NCBI GenBank assembly: GCA_029962745.1
Contig: CM057151.1
Coordinates: forward strand, 5,418,970 to 5,482,969
Length of the DNA stretch: 64,000 nucleotides
DNA from: Echinometra lucunter
Lineage: Eukaryota > Echinodermata > Echinoidea > Camarodonta > Echinometridae
Reading direction: 5' to 3'
Below are positions 1 to 46,250 of the stretch, one piece after another. Made by a program: the position numbers and the translations under genes. Every line of letters begins with the position of its first letter. Positions within the stretch are counted from its first letter, which is position 1. Under the pieces are notes generated by a model. The model had not been told where the DNA came from, searched no databases, and worked only from the letters and a program-made list of their open reading frames with translations.

Positions 1-747
1 ATGAATTTCTCTCTTGGAAACCACATATTAGTAGTATTTGTACGAAAGTCTCAAGATGTATTGGAATAATATCAAGGCTCAAATTCATATTACCCAAAGA
101 CATACTCATCACCTTGTATTATAGCTTAATCTTGCCCCACTTAACATACTGTAACTCAATATGGGGGCATACTTTTAAAAGCCATCTTTCTAGATTATCA
201 ATACTGCAGAAAAAAGCAGTTAGACTTATTTCATCATCTCTGTATAACTGTCCAAGTATGCCTTTATTCAAGAAAATGAATATTCTACCCATATCCGAAC
301 TGATATCTATGAATTCTCTTATATTTATGTATAAATACAAATCTGGAATTTTGCCAGACATATTTGAAAATATGTTTATCCTTAATTCAACTGTACATAA
401 TTATAATACTCGTCAATGTAAATTGTTTCATCAGCCTAAGGTTTCTTCTTCCATGGCTTTAAATTCATTCCGAGTAAAGTATATCAAATTGTGGAATAGC
501 CTTGATCAAAGTATTCAGCAAAGTTCAACTCTTTCTAAATTCAAACTCTCCTTAAAAAGATTATGTCTTTCCAAAATTAATGCATGCTGAGTAGATATAT
601 ATACATGTATATGATCTAGTTCTTATTTTCTTTTCCTTGTCTTATGCTCTCTCTCCTCTTCCCTACTACAAATCTCATTTTCATTTCATTATCTGAATTC
701 ATTTCTTTATCATCACTCATGTTTACTGCTTTCTTCTATTATCTTTG

Positions 748-749
<2 letters not shown>

Positions 750-799
<50 letters not shown>

Positions 800-889
800 G
801 TTTTCTCTCCCTATGATGTTTCTGTGTGTGTGTGTGAGGGTGGGTGTGTGATGGTGTGTATGATTGTGGGTGTATGAATGTGTGTATGT
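750..889. repeat. (CT)n then TG-rich simple repeat
   Basis: About 50 bases of CT dinucleotides followed by a TG/GGTG-rich stretch, inside the 3' untranslated part of the LINE. Open frames over it are low-complexity only. Confidence 0.9.
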
Positions 890-1121
890 ACAGGATTGTT
901 TCCGACCAACTTTAGTAAGGTTTTCTTTTTCCCTTCTTAATTTATGTACAATTTTGCTTTTTTATAATGTCAAATGTTAATTTTTGTATTGTGTATTGGG
1001 ACCCTGCTTACAAGCAACTTGCTTATTAAGGGTATCCCTCCATTTTTATGTTTATATTATTATCTCAATGTAACGTGTTAATACTATGCTCTACTTGTGT
1101 TGCTTTTTAAAGATGGAAAAT

Positions 1122-1169
1122 AAATTGAATTGAATTGAATTGAATTGAATTGAATTAAATTGAATTGAA
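1122..1169 (+). repeat. (TTGAA)n retrotransposon 3' tail
   Basis: Eight or so TTGAA units directly after AATAAA mark the 3' terminus of the LINE. Short tandem tails of this type are typical of target-primed LINE insertions. Confidence 0.85.
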
Positions 1170-1399
1170 CATATGAAGATATATTGATGATTTTGTGATT
1201 ACCAATTAAGCTTTGCTTTCAGTGGCCAGTTTTTTATCACATTGAAGAGATGATATGACTTAAAGGATCACATTCCCACTAATATACAAGGCTCTCTACT
1301 TTGGGTCATTCCCTCCTTCTAAGTTTAAATAGTCACAGAAATAACAGGGACATTCTTGTGCTTATGTAATTTCTTCCTCTTTCTCATAATTGTTTGTAG

Positions 1400-17457
<16,058 letters not shown>

Positions 17458-18286
17458 ATCCTGCCTCTTGCCCTCCTCACCCACACACACGTCCAGATTG
17501 AATTGTTGGATTTCCAATAGTATCATACATTTCCCTTACAATGTTGATGCAATTTCATTTTGAAGTTCATGAAAAGTTACCATGCCTGTATAGGAAAGAA
17601 TTTCACGAGTAATTTATTAGATTTGAGTTACTGGTTTCCAATGTACTATGTGTAGTAACAGGTGGGCTAAAGGCAAGAATTTTGAGACATTTTACTGTGA
17701 TAGATTTATTTTCAAACACAATATTTGGAAACGGTAATTGCAGTTCTTCTCATGTGATGCATATTAAAGGTATAGGTTAACAGCCTATGATATTGTAAAT
17801 ATCTCCTTTTTACATCTGTTAAGTTTTGAGGGCACCCAATTTTGTAAAGCAATTCATGGTCAAAAGATATTTTGTCTTCTTAATTTTTTTCACGTATTTT
17901 AGAAATTGGAATTGAGTTGGTGGAATCGATTTAATACACTACTAGTAAACACTAGTAGACACTACGCTACCTGTAGACACATTTATCATTTTTCAAAATC
18001 TTGAAATTTGATTTTTTATATATAGGCCCATGTGCCATTGAAGTCATAGCCACCATTGAATATTTCAAGGACATGCTTACTGGCTGTAAGATTAGAATGT
18101 TCTTAAGCCCTACAAGCATTATCAAATGGGAAAATGAACGTTTCCCCCAGTATTTCCTTCCTGCTTTCAGTAACCACCAACACTGGCTGTGACTCAAGTC
18201 TTGATCAACCCCTATTATTGACATCTCAATTCCTCTTCTTAAAGAGGGCACGTGGCTTATGTGTGATGTTGATCCAAGACCAGCGT

Positions 18287-18318
18287 GGGGGGGGGGGGGG
18301 GGGGGAGGGGGGAGGGGG
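18287..18318. repeat. poly(G)-rich run
   Basis: About 30 G with scattered A; the minus-strand proline-rich frame over it is an artefact. Confidence 0.9.
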
Positions 18319-20849
18319 CTGACTGAGGCCACAAAGTTGTGTGTGTCTGCTAAACATTTTGGATGTGGTCCTAGCTAGGTCAATGTCATTACCAGCCTTG
18401 TGTTCTTGTTCATTTGTTTATATAAATTTGGAAATGCTTTTTGATGATCTAGATAGAAAGTGGTTCACAATAGATATTTCATGTAGCGCAAAATGTCATT
18501 TTAGAACAAGTTCAAAGGTTAGGGTCATTGGGATAAAGATTAATTTATTTCCTTGATCTCATGTTCTCTGTAGTTAATTATTGCATAAATGTAATCATAG
18601 TATTATATGAATAGTTTTACTTCATTGGCTTTTATATCTCCTTTGAACCTTCCTAAATGTTGCTTTAGAATAAGCTTCAGAAGAGAATCTAGAATGGAAA
18701 CACAAATTTTGGTGCTGGGATGTCACAGCATCTGAAAAATATCTGTGAAGGAATGGTATTTTATTTATTAGAATCCAACCTGTCATGTTGAACAACATTT
18801 TTTGTGTGTGCATTTGAGGAGGATGTTTCATTTGTGGTGTAGAAAAGTAAATTGTATTTACACTTAAAACTTAAGGTATAGTGTAGGAAAAAAGGAAAAG
18901 TCTTGTTTCATGTACATAGTGCATTCCAGTATTTTACACAAACTCTGAATTTCCCATGTTTTATACACCATTTGTAAATGTTATCCCATTTTGAAATTGT
19001 ATATACAGATTAGCTGCCTGTTACCTGCTAGTTTCTAGTGCATGACTGATATACACAGCTGTGTCTGATCAAGCCTTTTTACTTGTGCTCGTATTGAGGA
19101 AAGACACAAAGTAAAGTGAATTGTAAAATTGCTCTGAGGACTAGATGGCCTTATTTTCTCACTGTATATTACAAAAACTGGAGTAGGAGGTTTCTTATAC
19201 CCCAGTTAACCCCCATCTGACCAACAACAGACCAAACAAAAAATGGCATTACTCCAAATAGCCATGAAGTGATTGGGATGGTTGGTGTGACTGAGTTATT
19301 GGCATATTTCTCTTTATACTTTCCCGAATTGACAGGCGGGTATCAAACAGGCATCAAAGATTGGAAATTAAGTGGTTTCTCACAAATTACAGTATTCATG
19401 AAAGTAATCATCTTTAATCCAGTAAATTCCCCACACTTAGACACTGCTCTGTCAGTTCTTCCCTTAAAGTGTAACTTTTGTCAGGTACTTTACCAAATTG
19501 CTAAATTTTTTGACAATATTCCTAGAAGGTCTGAAACTTGAACATTTAAAAAAAAGTTTTACAGCTCATATATGTGGGATTCTGTGCAGCAAGTTAGAAT
19601 TTGATATCTGTGTTATCTTGTGTTAACTGTGATATTAATGATTTAAAAACAATTTTGTTTGTTGTTGAAATACAACAAATGCATAAAGACTTCAGAATTG
19701 TGGTAGTACAAAATTAAATAATCCAATCTGTTCGAAAAAATGTTTGACTAACTTTGTTTTTTCGTTATGTGTTGGTTTTGAAAGATCTTGATATTTTAGT
19801 CAATATACCAGCAGATAGGAAAAATGAGGGGGAAAAATTTCCTTCATTTAAACGATTACCCTGCTTTATGACAACTCCATTCACTTTGTATGCTTTAATA
19901 TCCTGTTTTGCCTCTTCTCTCATATGTTCGTGCCATACTGCTAATAAGTATTCACTTATCACTCCACTTTATTAAAGACAAATACATTTTGGCAACCATT
20001 TAGCAGTTAACCTGCTGACTACTCTTATATTCCCATAGACTTAATACATGGTTCCAGGGGCCAATGGGTTAAAGTCATTAGTTACTGGCCTAATAAGGTG
20101 CCATTCTGAACATTCTCCACGTGTAAGGCTTGCAATTGTTGCTACTTTAACCAACCAACTCCTATATGCATGCTCCTAAATAAGAGAAGTGGAGGCATGT
20201 ACCCCACCATATCATTTCTTTAAAAATCATCCTTGTACTTCATCTATAGAGAACAACCCTATGTATCTTTATTCCTATGTGTCTTTCTAAAAAGGGCGGT
20301 TGTTGACACTAGTTTAAGCTGCATGGTGCTATTCAGTGTAGGTCACTCATCTCTGCAGGATCTACCACTCACCTACTATGACGCTAATCGACCACTTATC
20401 GCTCTGACGCCAATACCTTCTTAATAACAACCTTGAAACAAGTCCACCAAATCATGAAAGATAAAAGGTCCTCATAGCACATGTAGCGAGGACTAGTTGT
20501 TCTTCGGAAAACACAACAATTGGGAGGATCATAGAAAGGAAGAGGGGTTGGTAAGGGAGTGGCATTGGGAGCAATTCCTTTCATACGTGTTCAGAAAATT
20601 GCTTACCCCATGTTCATTGTGGTAGTGAACTAGATCACCTCTTTGACCTCATTTTGGTATCACTTAACCTTATTTTGTTTCACAAACATGGAATTTCACA
20701 TGAAATGGGTGGAATCAAACTCATTTTACATTTCATATCGTGTTTCAGATATCCCGTGCATTTCCCTTTACCTATTTCCCCATCTTTGTTCTCAAATTAC
20801 TTGCATTTATTTCTCTTCTACCCTCTTTCCTGGTTGGGTTGATGTGCCT

Positions 20850-20965
20850 TCCTTTCTTCTTTCTCTCTGTCTCTTTCTCTCTCTGTCTCGCTCCTCCCCC
20901 CCCCCCCCTCTCTCTCTCTCTCTCTTTCTCTCTCTTCTCTCTCTTCTCTCTCTTGCTCTTGTTCT
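20850..20965. repeat. CT-rich low-complexity tract
   Basis: TCTCTC and CCCCC tracts produce Leu/Ser-rich frames that are not genes. Confidence 0.85.
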
Positions 20966-23900
20966 TGCTCTTTATTTAGTTGTCATTATTTTGGCCTTTT
21001 ATTGGGAAAGGGGGTTTACCCTAAATAATCATGAAACTGCTTATAGCCTTTAATGTAACACGTTTTGTTTGCCTCTCTTCATGTTGCCCAACAGGTGGGA
21101 TATTTTTCTGTTCCGGTCGATGGAGCTCACGTTCTTTTCACTTAAATAATGAATTGGTTCTTTTTTTTTTAATACATGAATAAGGCCCACTAAACATAGG
21201 ACCCCCCTCCCTTCTATCTTCACAAGAAAAAAAATATTGTTTGCAGAAAATAATCGACAATCGACAATAATGCCGCCACGGACCAATTTCTTTCTTAGTT
21301 TTAAAATTTTGTGCATTGTGGTGTAATTATTCAAACTGATTCAAAGAAAAAAAAGGGGGACCAGCAAAATATACGAGGTTCTATCAATTTTTCTGAATTT
21401 TTAGACGAAAAAGCCTACTCAATTTTATACTAGAACAAGACAAAAGTGGGATAATAAGGGTGTTTACACGCTGCATATTTACGCAGCAGTGAGCAACCGG
21501 TCGCCCACCTTAAACGATCCATGTCTAAAATGAGACCCACTAAGTTGTTTACCAATACTGCTCAATGTCATGTCTATGGGTGTTTCTGGGTGTTTTCATG
21601 TCTGTTACTCAGCCTTGGTCTTCTTTGGTATTTTTCCCGGTGAGAGAGGTTAGTATAGAGGCACAAACATGCTAGGATCAAGTTTGTCTTTACAGTATTA
21701 ATTTCATCGCGAATTAGAGAAGAACCGAGAAAATCGTTCAGTAGAGGTTGAAGCTGACATGACAGTTAACAGACAGCTTCTATTTTGTTAGGAGGGACGA
21801 AAAAGTTACTTTAGAGAGGCTGCTTTGAAAATGAGAACATATATTAGGGGGACGAAAAGAAAGAAGAGAAAACAAGTGGGAAATAAACTTAAAAGGTTGG
21901 TTTAAGTGATGAAGAACAGAAGAGTAGAAAAAGGGGTGGGGAGGAGGTGCCTCCCAACCCCAGGGATGAACAATAACAACAAAGGAAACTTTTAAAGGGG
22001 AAGATAGAGAAACCATGGACTTCAAACATCCCATTATTTTTTCAAAGCCAAGAAGGGAAATTTCTTTGTTTTGGGTACGCAATAAAGCCAGATTCTTGAG
22101 GTGTAATGTGATGTGCTATGATTTCTTTCTTTAATATTGTGGGAAAGATCTTCCAATCTGTGAATATCATCACGAACTCGAACTCCGTTCAGGTGTCATT
22201 AAGATGTTCAATAAATTCCCCTCGTGTTTTCTCTCAAAACCATTCTGAACAAACCACACGAAGATATAATCGCTTCAATTTAAAATTCATTTACCGAATG
22301 ATTATTACCTGTCATTTTCATATTTGGGGAGGAAAATGAGAACCACATAAGACACAAAATCATCCAAATTTTATCCGAACATTTTGTTCGGAGGTAACCA
22401 GATTCATAATTGTGTTCAGATGAATAAAGTGTTTACTCCTAAATTTTAGACGGTGAAAAATAGATGACTACTCATCTGACGAATCCTGACAAGGCTAAAA
22501 GGGCTAACTAATCAAAATCAAAATATGTTATTCTGATATCAATCACCATCTGTCAAAGAGCTCATGAGAGAAAGTTATGTATTTCATGTATAATACGTTT
22601 TATTAAATTACGCCAGACCCACTTTAGTATTGATACCGCACATTCAGTGCCAAACAGTCTTATACGATGCAATTCAACCTGTTTGTTAGTTTACGAGTGA
22701 TTTGAACTCTGCTCCAAATATTTTGACAGCGATTTCTAAAATATGTTTCCGCCTAATTTTTCTCGACAGGGATCATGGTGGTATCAGATCAAACCTGTCC
22801 AATATGTTTCCCATCACACGTGGAGGTCCTACCGTGAAGCAAGTCTATATGCGATCCATTTGGAGGGATAAGGAGACAGTATGGCTGTTGGTGTTGCTGA
22901 TACGTTCAATCGTTTTCGAAATTACCCCAGACATAAGGATGGAATTGTTTATTTCATCCCGCGCGTGATTTTCTCTTTAACATAGTCTTTTGTAATCTCT
23001 TACTTGTGGTCTGGAGAAATTTATTAATGAATAATCGGAAAGAAGATGTCTGAGTAAGTAATCCTTTACAAAAATCTAACACTTTAGACACTACATTTTT
23101 CTTCTCAAGACATCCTTTGTATTTCTTTGAAGCGGTGAACGTTAATCCTATACGGATATAGTAAGTCTGCCTTGGTTCCGCGGTATATATCTTATGAATA
23201 AATTCTCCTTTTTAGTATCTATGACACAGAGAAAAGCAATGAAATAACATTTTGACGGCAACTGGTTAATGACCTATGAGCCTACAGGAGATCTGTCTGA
23301 GATCTGTCTGATATCTGTATAATATGTTTGCCACTAATTAATGATTCGTTATTTTGTTCTCTTTTTTGTAAAGCTTTGAGAAAGAAGATATTGAACTTGA
23401 AATTTGAGGTTTCACCCAGATGAATCTTATGGAAGTTTTAAAGGAGATGTTGAAAGAGGTATTCAATTAAAGCTTTTACATTATACAAGTAGGCCTACGC
23501 GGATCAATCTCGTCTTTATGTTAGTGGTAAGGGCGTGGCTGCGACTATAGTAGGCTATACGGAAAGACCACTACAGAAAAGGCCTGACTTTAATGTAGCT
23601 GGACACCATTTCTGAAGACAAACACGTGTGTACATGTAGATCTAAATTGGCGCCCCTATCTTACAGCAACGGCGACCACGCCCAACTATACCAGAGCCCC
23701 ACTGTCAAACCATTTAGGCAAGAACTGCAATCATTATCAAGCTATAGGAAAAGGGCCTATTTGTATTCGTCTGGTTCGTAAAGTCAATTAACCCTACTTC
23801 ACGGAAAATAAAAATTTGATGTTGATTTCAATAATGATTATCATACATTTTTGTATGCCAGGTTTAAAGCTTACAATCCCCGGTTACAGTCATGTGCTAC

Positions 23901-24236
23901 GTGTGATGGTATGTGCAGGGCCCTGATTAGAAGAACTAATGATGGTGCTCAAAGGAAGTTACACAAACCACTGAAAGACAAGGGCTTTGAGGGAAATGTT
24001 ACCAAACAGGAAAAATTGCGTTATAACAACAGTCAGGCATCGGTTGTGTCGATCTGAAGGCTAATCTCGGAAATACCGGTGCGTTATCATTTAGCACTCG
24101 TGTGAGTGGAAACGAAGCTTCCGAGTAGACCCCGCGGAACCACAAGTCATAAATCTAAGGGGTGTAGCGAACGACGGCAACCAGCGTGGTCTCCTCTATT
24201 CCACCTTTCCATATTATTTTCTCCGATGGCATAACA

Positions 24237-24736
24237 NNNNNNNNNNNNNNNNNNNNNNNNNNNNNNNNNNNNNNNNNNNNNNNNNNNNNNNNNNNNNNNN
24301 NNNNNNNNNNNNNNNNNNNNNNNNNNNNNNNNNNNNNNNNNNNNNNNNNNNNNNNNNNNNNNNNNNNNNNNNNNNNNNNNNNNNNNNNNNNNNNNNNNNN
24401 NNNNNNNNNNNNNNNNNNNNNNNNNNNNNNNNNNNNNNNNNNNNNNNNNNNNNNNNNNNNNNNNNNNNNNNNNNNNNNNNNNNNNNNNNNNNNNNNNNNN
24501 NNNNNNNNNNNNNNNNNNNNNNNNNNNNNNNNNNNNNNNNNNNNNNNNNNNNNNNNNNNNNNNNNNNNNNNNNNNNNNNNNNNNNNNNNNNNNNNNNNNN
24601 NNNNNNNNNNNNNNNNNNNNNNNNNNNNNNNNNNNNNNNNNNNNNNNNNNNNNNNNNNNNNNNNNNNNNNNNNNNNNNNNNNNNNNNNNNNNNNNNNNNN
24701 NNNNNNNNNNNNNNNNNNNNNNNNNNNNNNNNNNNN
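24237..24736. other. assembly gap, 500 N
   Basis: Exactly 500 undetermined bases, a round number suggesting a placeholder rather than a measured gap. It lies 223 bp upstream of the first visible fibulin exon. Missing 5' exons could be here or the join could be wrong. Frames crossing it are meaningless. Confidence 0.99.
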
Positions 24737-24959
24737 TGGCATATGTAAGCCTGTCAGCCCTCTGTATATTACTATATCTATTGATTTGCCTCCTATAAAG
24801 TACACTTGATTGATAAAAACTAATCAAACATGTTTTTGTCAAAAACTATAGATTAAACTGTGGACAAACAATAAAATTCAGTTTGTACCAGGTGAATAAC
24901 AAATGATAGCACTATCCTCAAATCATTGCAAACCTTCCTTTGATATCTATCTTTTGTAG

Positions 24960-41949
<16,990 letters not shown>

Positions 41950-42266
41950 TTCCTAGCTCAAGCAAGCAAAGAAGTATGGAATATCATCAGTGCTCTCAAA
42001 CCAAGTTTGTTCACAAAGTCAGTCATAAGTTGAAGACAATGAATAATTATACAACTTTTGAAGGATTAATGTTTTATGCACTGACATCAAACTTGTAGTC
42101 ATCTATCAGTTTGACAATCACTTAATCCCTTGCCAAAGGGGATTGGATGGTTCCTATATCATTACTCTGAAGTGAGTAGTGATTCATAGTCAACTGGTTA
42201 AACTTTGTGTAATCTGTAAATGCAGTGTCAGTTGTTTCTTTGTTGGGTATTAAGGTTGTCATTGTA

Positions 42267-42433
42267 CAGGCGAAACTCATAACAAACTCCTCCGGACCAA
42301 GGAAATTACCTCTTTATATTGAAACCTTGTTAAATCAGGGCTAAAAAACAATAAAATACAAAGAAGTGGGACCAGCAAAATTACACTGTATAATGAGAGT
42401 TATAGCAGTGTTCGTTATAACGAGGTTCCACTG
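42267..42433. mobile_element. pogo/Tigger-like MITE
   Basis: Bordered by TA. The left end is CAGGCGAAACTCATAACAAAC and the right end is GTTATAACGAGGTTCCACTG, 167 bp. CAG/CTG termini with an ACCTCGTTATAAC core resemble pogo/Tigger-derived elements. Confidence 0.75.
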
Positions 42434-42987
42434 TATATGAAATTATTCAAGAGAACGGATGGTGGGGGGAGTCCGGAAGGAGATGGAGAGGGAAGGCAAG
42501 GGTACATTTAAGGTTAAAGGGAGACTATATTCATTGCATGAGTCATTACAGATCAGAATTTAACTATATTTTAACAGCTTAACAAAATACCAAATCATAT
42601 TCCTGGTGCTATATTTTTCAAGATAATGTATATTGTTCTGTAAAAATGTATTTTAAACTCATGAATACATTCACTTATATATCAAAACATTCATGAATTG
42701 TGTAAATCTATGTGATATAGTTTTGTGAGAGACCCGTTTGCTGTTTAAGACAGATACAAATTTGTTCAAGACTGCAGTGCACCAGAATAATTTAAAAAAA
42801 CCACTTAAATAGTTTATCACAGCTGAATCCCATGACATCAAAGATCATGATTAACTTGTGTACACATTCATAACTTCATTGCATGGGTCATAAGACATCA
42901 GTCATTAACTATAATTGAATCACTCCTTTTTTAGCACTATATTTTCATTCGTATTTATAGAAAGTATAGCTATGTTGTATCATATTA

Positions 42988-43164
42988 CAGTCAACTCTGC
43001 CTAAGTCAAATTTCTTGGGACTGAAGAAAATGCTTCGACTTAAGAGAAAATTCGACTTATGAGGGGTCAAAACAATAGATAATAAAGGAATGGGACCAAG
43101 TACAGACCTTTTGACTTAGGCGATTATTTGACTTATGCGACTTCGACTTATGCAGAGTTGACTG
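42988..43164. mobile_element. pogo/Tigger-like MITE
   Basis: Bordered by TA. CAGTCAACTCTGCCTAAGTC at the left mirrors GACTTATGCAGAGTTGACTG at the right, 177 bp, with internal CGACTTATG blocks. Confidence 0.85.
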
Positions 43165-43637
43165 TATGTGTAAAAGTTTGGAAATTGACTCTTTTTCTAT
43201 CTTAAAGTTAATCATTTGCAATGTTTGAGCTGGCCAAGGAAGGTTTATGAAATAAAGCCAAAGATTTGATGGAAATAAAGACAAGGGTTTACAAGGAATA
43301 AAGGGAGATAGAGTTTCAAAGTAGTGTCGCAAGTGCCTATGTATTTATACTATATCAGACTAATTGATGATTTTTAATATAGTAATTGACAAATATTGAC
43401 TTTTTATTCAAGATTTGAACAATCAAGATTTGGCATACTACCTGTATTTTGTTATATATTTGTCAACTTGTAAATACTATTTCAGAAGTCACGTTTATTC
43501 GGTTTTTCATTTTTACTTCTAAGTTAACACAATTTATGCATTAATATTCTCCACATTCTTAACCAGCATATTACACCATTGTATATTACCTGTGATCAAA
43601 ATGAGAATCAAGAATGTCTTACAAGATAAGCCTGTCA

Positions 43638-43643
43638 AATAAA
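43638..43643 (+). terminator. poly(A) signal candidate for fibulin D form
   Basis: AATAAA followed about 10 bases later by a TTTTC-rich stretch and then TGGTGGGTTTTTTTTTT (GU/U-rich), 1.7 kb after the D-form stop. Earlier AATAAA words at 43251 and 43274 are alternatives. Confidence 0.45.
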
Positions 43644-43782
43644 GTATATTTTCAACTAGACATTCTTTGGTGGGTTTTTTTTTTCCCTATTATGTGTATT
43701 TTTGATTTAATATCAATTTATTGAGTTCACAACAAAGGAAAGAAGTTTACAGAATATAAATAAACATATAATAGGATCTTAA

Positions 43783-44270
43783 AGGCATTGGTTAACATTG
43801 TTATGATTTTTTAAAAATCTTGTTTTGTTACTTGAAAATGGAATAAACATAAGGGTTATAGTGTAAAAATACCAGTCTAAAAGTTTCAAAGTATAATATC
43901 CATAGGAAGTATTTTTAAATATCAAAAATGTGAACCAATGTTTGAAAAATATACGAGGGTCGGTTGCACAGAATAGACATAAGGAGTGCGCATGCGCGTA
44001 TGACTCACCTTACCGTACTGTGTGTATTGGCGTATCACGCTGCGGGAGGCACATAACGGCATTTTCAAATTCAAGCAAAGTAGTCCTCTTAGTGATTGTC
44101 TCGTGAGACGAAGGATAATAAAATTGCCGTTTGCGTCTAACTTACACTTTTTCATTCCAAATTATGGTTGGTTTCAGGGTTTTTGAGTACAAATACAAGT
44201 ACTCTTACACATGTTTCATCTTAGTTTGAGAATTTTTTAAATCAGCTACTCACAAAGTTAGCCAATGCCT
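43783..44270 (+). mobile_element. TTAA MITE family AGGCATTGG, copy B
   Basis: Left border TTAA 43779-43782, right border TTGA 43271-equivalent at 44271-44274 (mutated TTAA). Its inverted ends match copy A. It contains TGCGCATGCGC at 43987-43997. Confidence 0.87.
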
Positions 44271-45299
44271 TTGAGATAAGCCCAGGTCATGATGCATTAC
44301 TGTCAATGCAGGGCAGTAATATTAATGTACAGTACCAAGTTCATGGAAACATGTACATAACACGCATATAAGATTTCTTTTAAAATAATGACAGGTAATA
44401 GTAGAAATCAACTGAGAACACAAGACTGACTACTCATTTCAGTAGTTACTATTAAAGGGGAAAAAAAAGTTAGAGAAGTATCGAAAGATTTGCATATTTC
44501 GGAAACATGAACTTGAGAAACTTTGAATTATAATATATTGGTTTCGGTTTGTCATTATTGAAAACAAAAAAAAACAGTATTAACAGATGTGCTAAATGGA
44601 ATATTTGATATAATATAAGCCTAATACATTACGATCTCCAAAACATTACGATCTCAGAAAAAAATCTGAGAGAAATGTGGACTACAATGTTGAGATAAAA
44701 TTGTTTAAGTTATCATTATAACAAAAAAGTAAAACATAGTGTTTTCTCAATAATGACATACTATATTTTAGGACTGATCTTCAAGTGACGAAGAAAGTTA
44801 GTAAAGTTATTTTTACAATGGGAGAATTTTCATTAATTTTCAAAAATTCGATATTCATGTGTGTACATGTGTATCTGTAATCGATACTACACCTGTACAT
44901 AGGCGACAAAGTTTAATCTATTTTCCTAATTCGTACTTGTAGTCCAGGATATCGGGTATTTAGCTTTCATTGCTCTAACATATTATAATTCGTTATATTT
45001 CTTCTTACTGCTTTTACACCACTCCTTAACATTTAATAGAATTTAACTAATTCATTCAGTCAGAAAGTGTAATAAAAATCAGTTTTTATGCCTCTGCCCA
45101 TGAAAGTTAAGGCTACATGTATATTGCATTTTGCTTTGGGGTTGTCTGTCCCTCTGCCTGCCCCACATTTTCGTTAATGCGATAACTCAATTGTTCAAGG
45201 TATCAACTTCAAAATATCACCAAAGAAGATGATCTGATTAGATAGTGGGATATGTAGGTCAGAGGTCACGGAGGTCAATTTCTGAAATATAAAATGTCA

Positions 45300-46250
45300 G
45301 CCTCGTTAAAGTAATGTCTCAAGAGCCATTTGAAGTATGAACTTCAAACTTGGTGCTAGTATGCATTACCACAGGAAGTGGGAGTATGTAAGTCAAAGGT
45401 AACAGATGTCCATTCTGCAATTTCAGGTTTTAGCCTTAAAGACCAATGTCTTTAAGATTAAAACCTTAAACCTTTAAGGCTAAAACCTTAAACCTAATAA
45501 CATTGTTATGATTTTAAAAAATCTTGTTTTGTTACTTGAAAATGGGATAAACATAAGGGTTATAGTGTAAAAAATACCAGTCTGAAAGTTTCAAAGTATA
45601 ATATCCACAGGAAGTATTTTTAAATATCAAAAATGTGAACCAATGTTTGAAAAGTATACGAGGGTCGGTTGCACAGAATAGACATAAGGAGTGCGCATGC
45701 GCGTATGACTCACCTTACCGTACTATGTGTATTGGCGAATCACACGGCAGGAGGCACATAACGGCATTTTCAAATTCAAGCAAAGTGGTCCTCTTAGTGA
45801 TTGTCTCGTGAGACGAAGGATGATAAAATCGCCTTTTGCGTCTAACTTCCACTTTTTCATTCCAAATCATGGCTGGTTTCAGGGTTTTGAGTACAAATAC
45901 ATGTACTCATACACATGGTTCATCTTAGTTTGAGAATTTTTTAAATCAGCTACTCACAAAGTAAGCCAATGCCTTTAAGGCAATATCTCAAGGACCACTC
46001 AAAGTATGAACATCAAATTTGGTGCTAGTATGCATCACCATAGGAAGGCAATCAGATTAGATTTTTGGGTATGGGATACAGGTCAAAGGTGAATTTTTTG
46101 ACGTTTCAGGAATTAGCATTGTTAACATGATATCTCAAAAACCATTTGAGGTATCAACTTCACACTTGTTATTAGTGTTAGTATGCATCACCATAGTGAG
46201 AAAATTGATTACTCAGTACATTTTGGGTCTAGTAGATAAAGGTCATATAG
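45300..46250 (+). repeat. diverged tandem repeat, ~130-bp units, split by a MITE
   Basis: The phrase TCTCAA(G/A)..CCA..TGA(A)GTAT.AAC.TCA..CTTG.TGCTAGTATGCAT..CCA recurs at about 45317, 45985 and 46130. MITE copy C lies between the first and second. Confidence 0.65.
45492..45974 (+). mobile_element. TTAA MITE family AGGCATTGG, copy C (left end damaged)
   Basis: Right border TTAA at 45975-45978 with the AGCCAATGCCT end intact. At the left, TTAA 45488-45491 is followed by ACCTAATAACATTG, so the terminal AGGCATTGG is lost. It contains TGCGCATGCGC at 45692-45702. Confidence 0.82.

Larger units (their letters stand above)
3..1169 (+). mobile_element. 3' end of a non-LTR retrotransposon (CR1/Jockey-like LINE)
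   Basis: An open frame from the window edge to 590 reads as the C-terminal part of a LINE reverse transcriptase: a Trp-Lys-Pro-His start, then LPHLTYCNSIWG and LQKKAVRLISS, the usual post-palm and thumb motifs. A roughly 550-bp untranslated tail follows with CT- and TG-rich stretches, ending in AATAAA and a run of TTGAA units, as expected of the 3' tail of a CR1/L2/Jockey-type element. The rest of the element is left of the window. It sits upstream of an SMC1 exon on the same strand and so is probably intronic. Clade assignment is from motif memory only. Confidence 0.85.
17458..24236. other. SMC1 3' flank and intergenic DNA up to the gap
   Basis: Begins with the SMC1 3' untranslated region, whose end I cannot fix because no clear AATAAA is near. 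It contains a G-run (18287-18318), a CT-rich stretch (20850-20965) and AT-rich unique-looking DNA. I searched for the signal peptide and paired-cysteine anaphylatoxin exons expected upstream of fibulin and saw none. The short open frames here show no family resemblance. Confidence 0.6.

Noticed and set aside
20643..21053. 136-residue Leu/Ser-rich frame
   Set aside because: Driven by a CT-rich tract; three overlapping frames look alike and none shows a domain or splice context.
23851..24057. Cysteine-containing frame as a fibulin anaphylatoxin exon
   Set aside because: Lacks the paired-Cys pattern and spacing of anaphylatoxin modules, and no phase 1 donor leads to 24960.
24147..24842. Long open frames of 207-231 residues on both strands
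   Set aside because: They are open only because they cross the 500-N gap.
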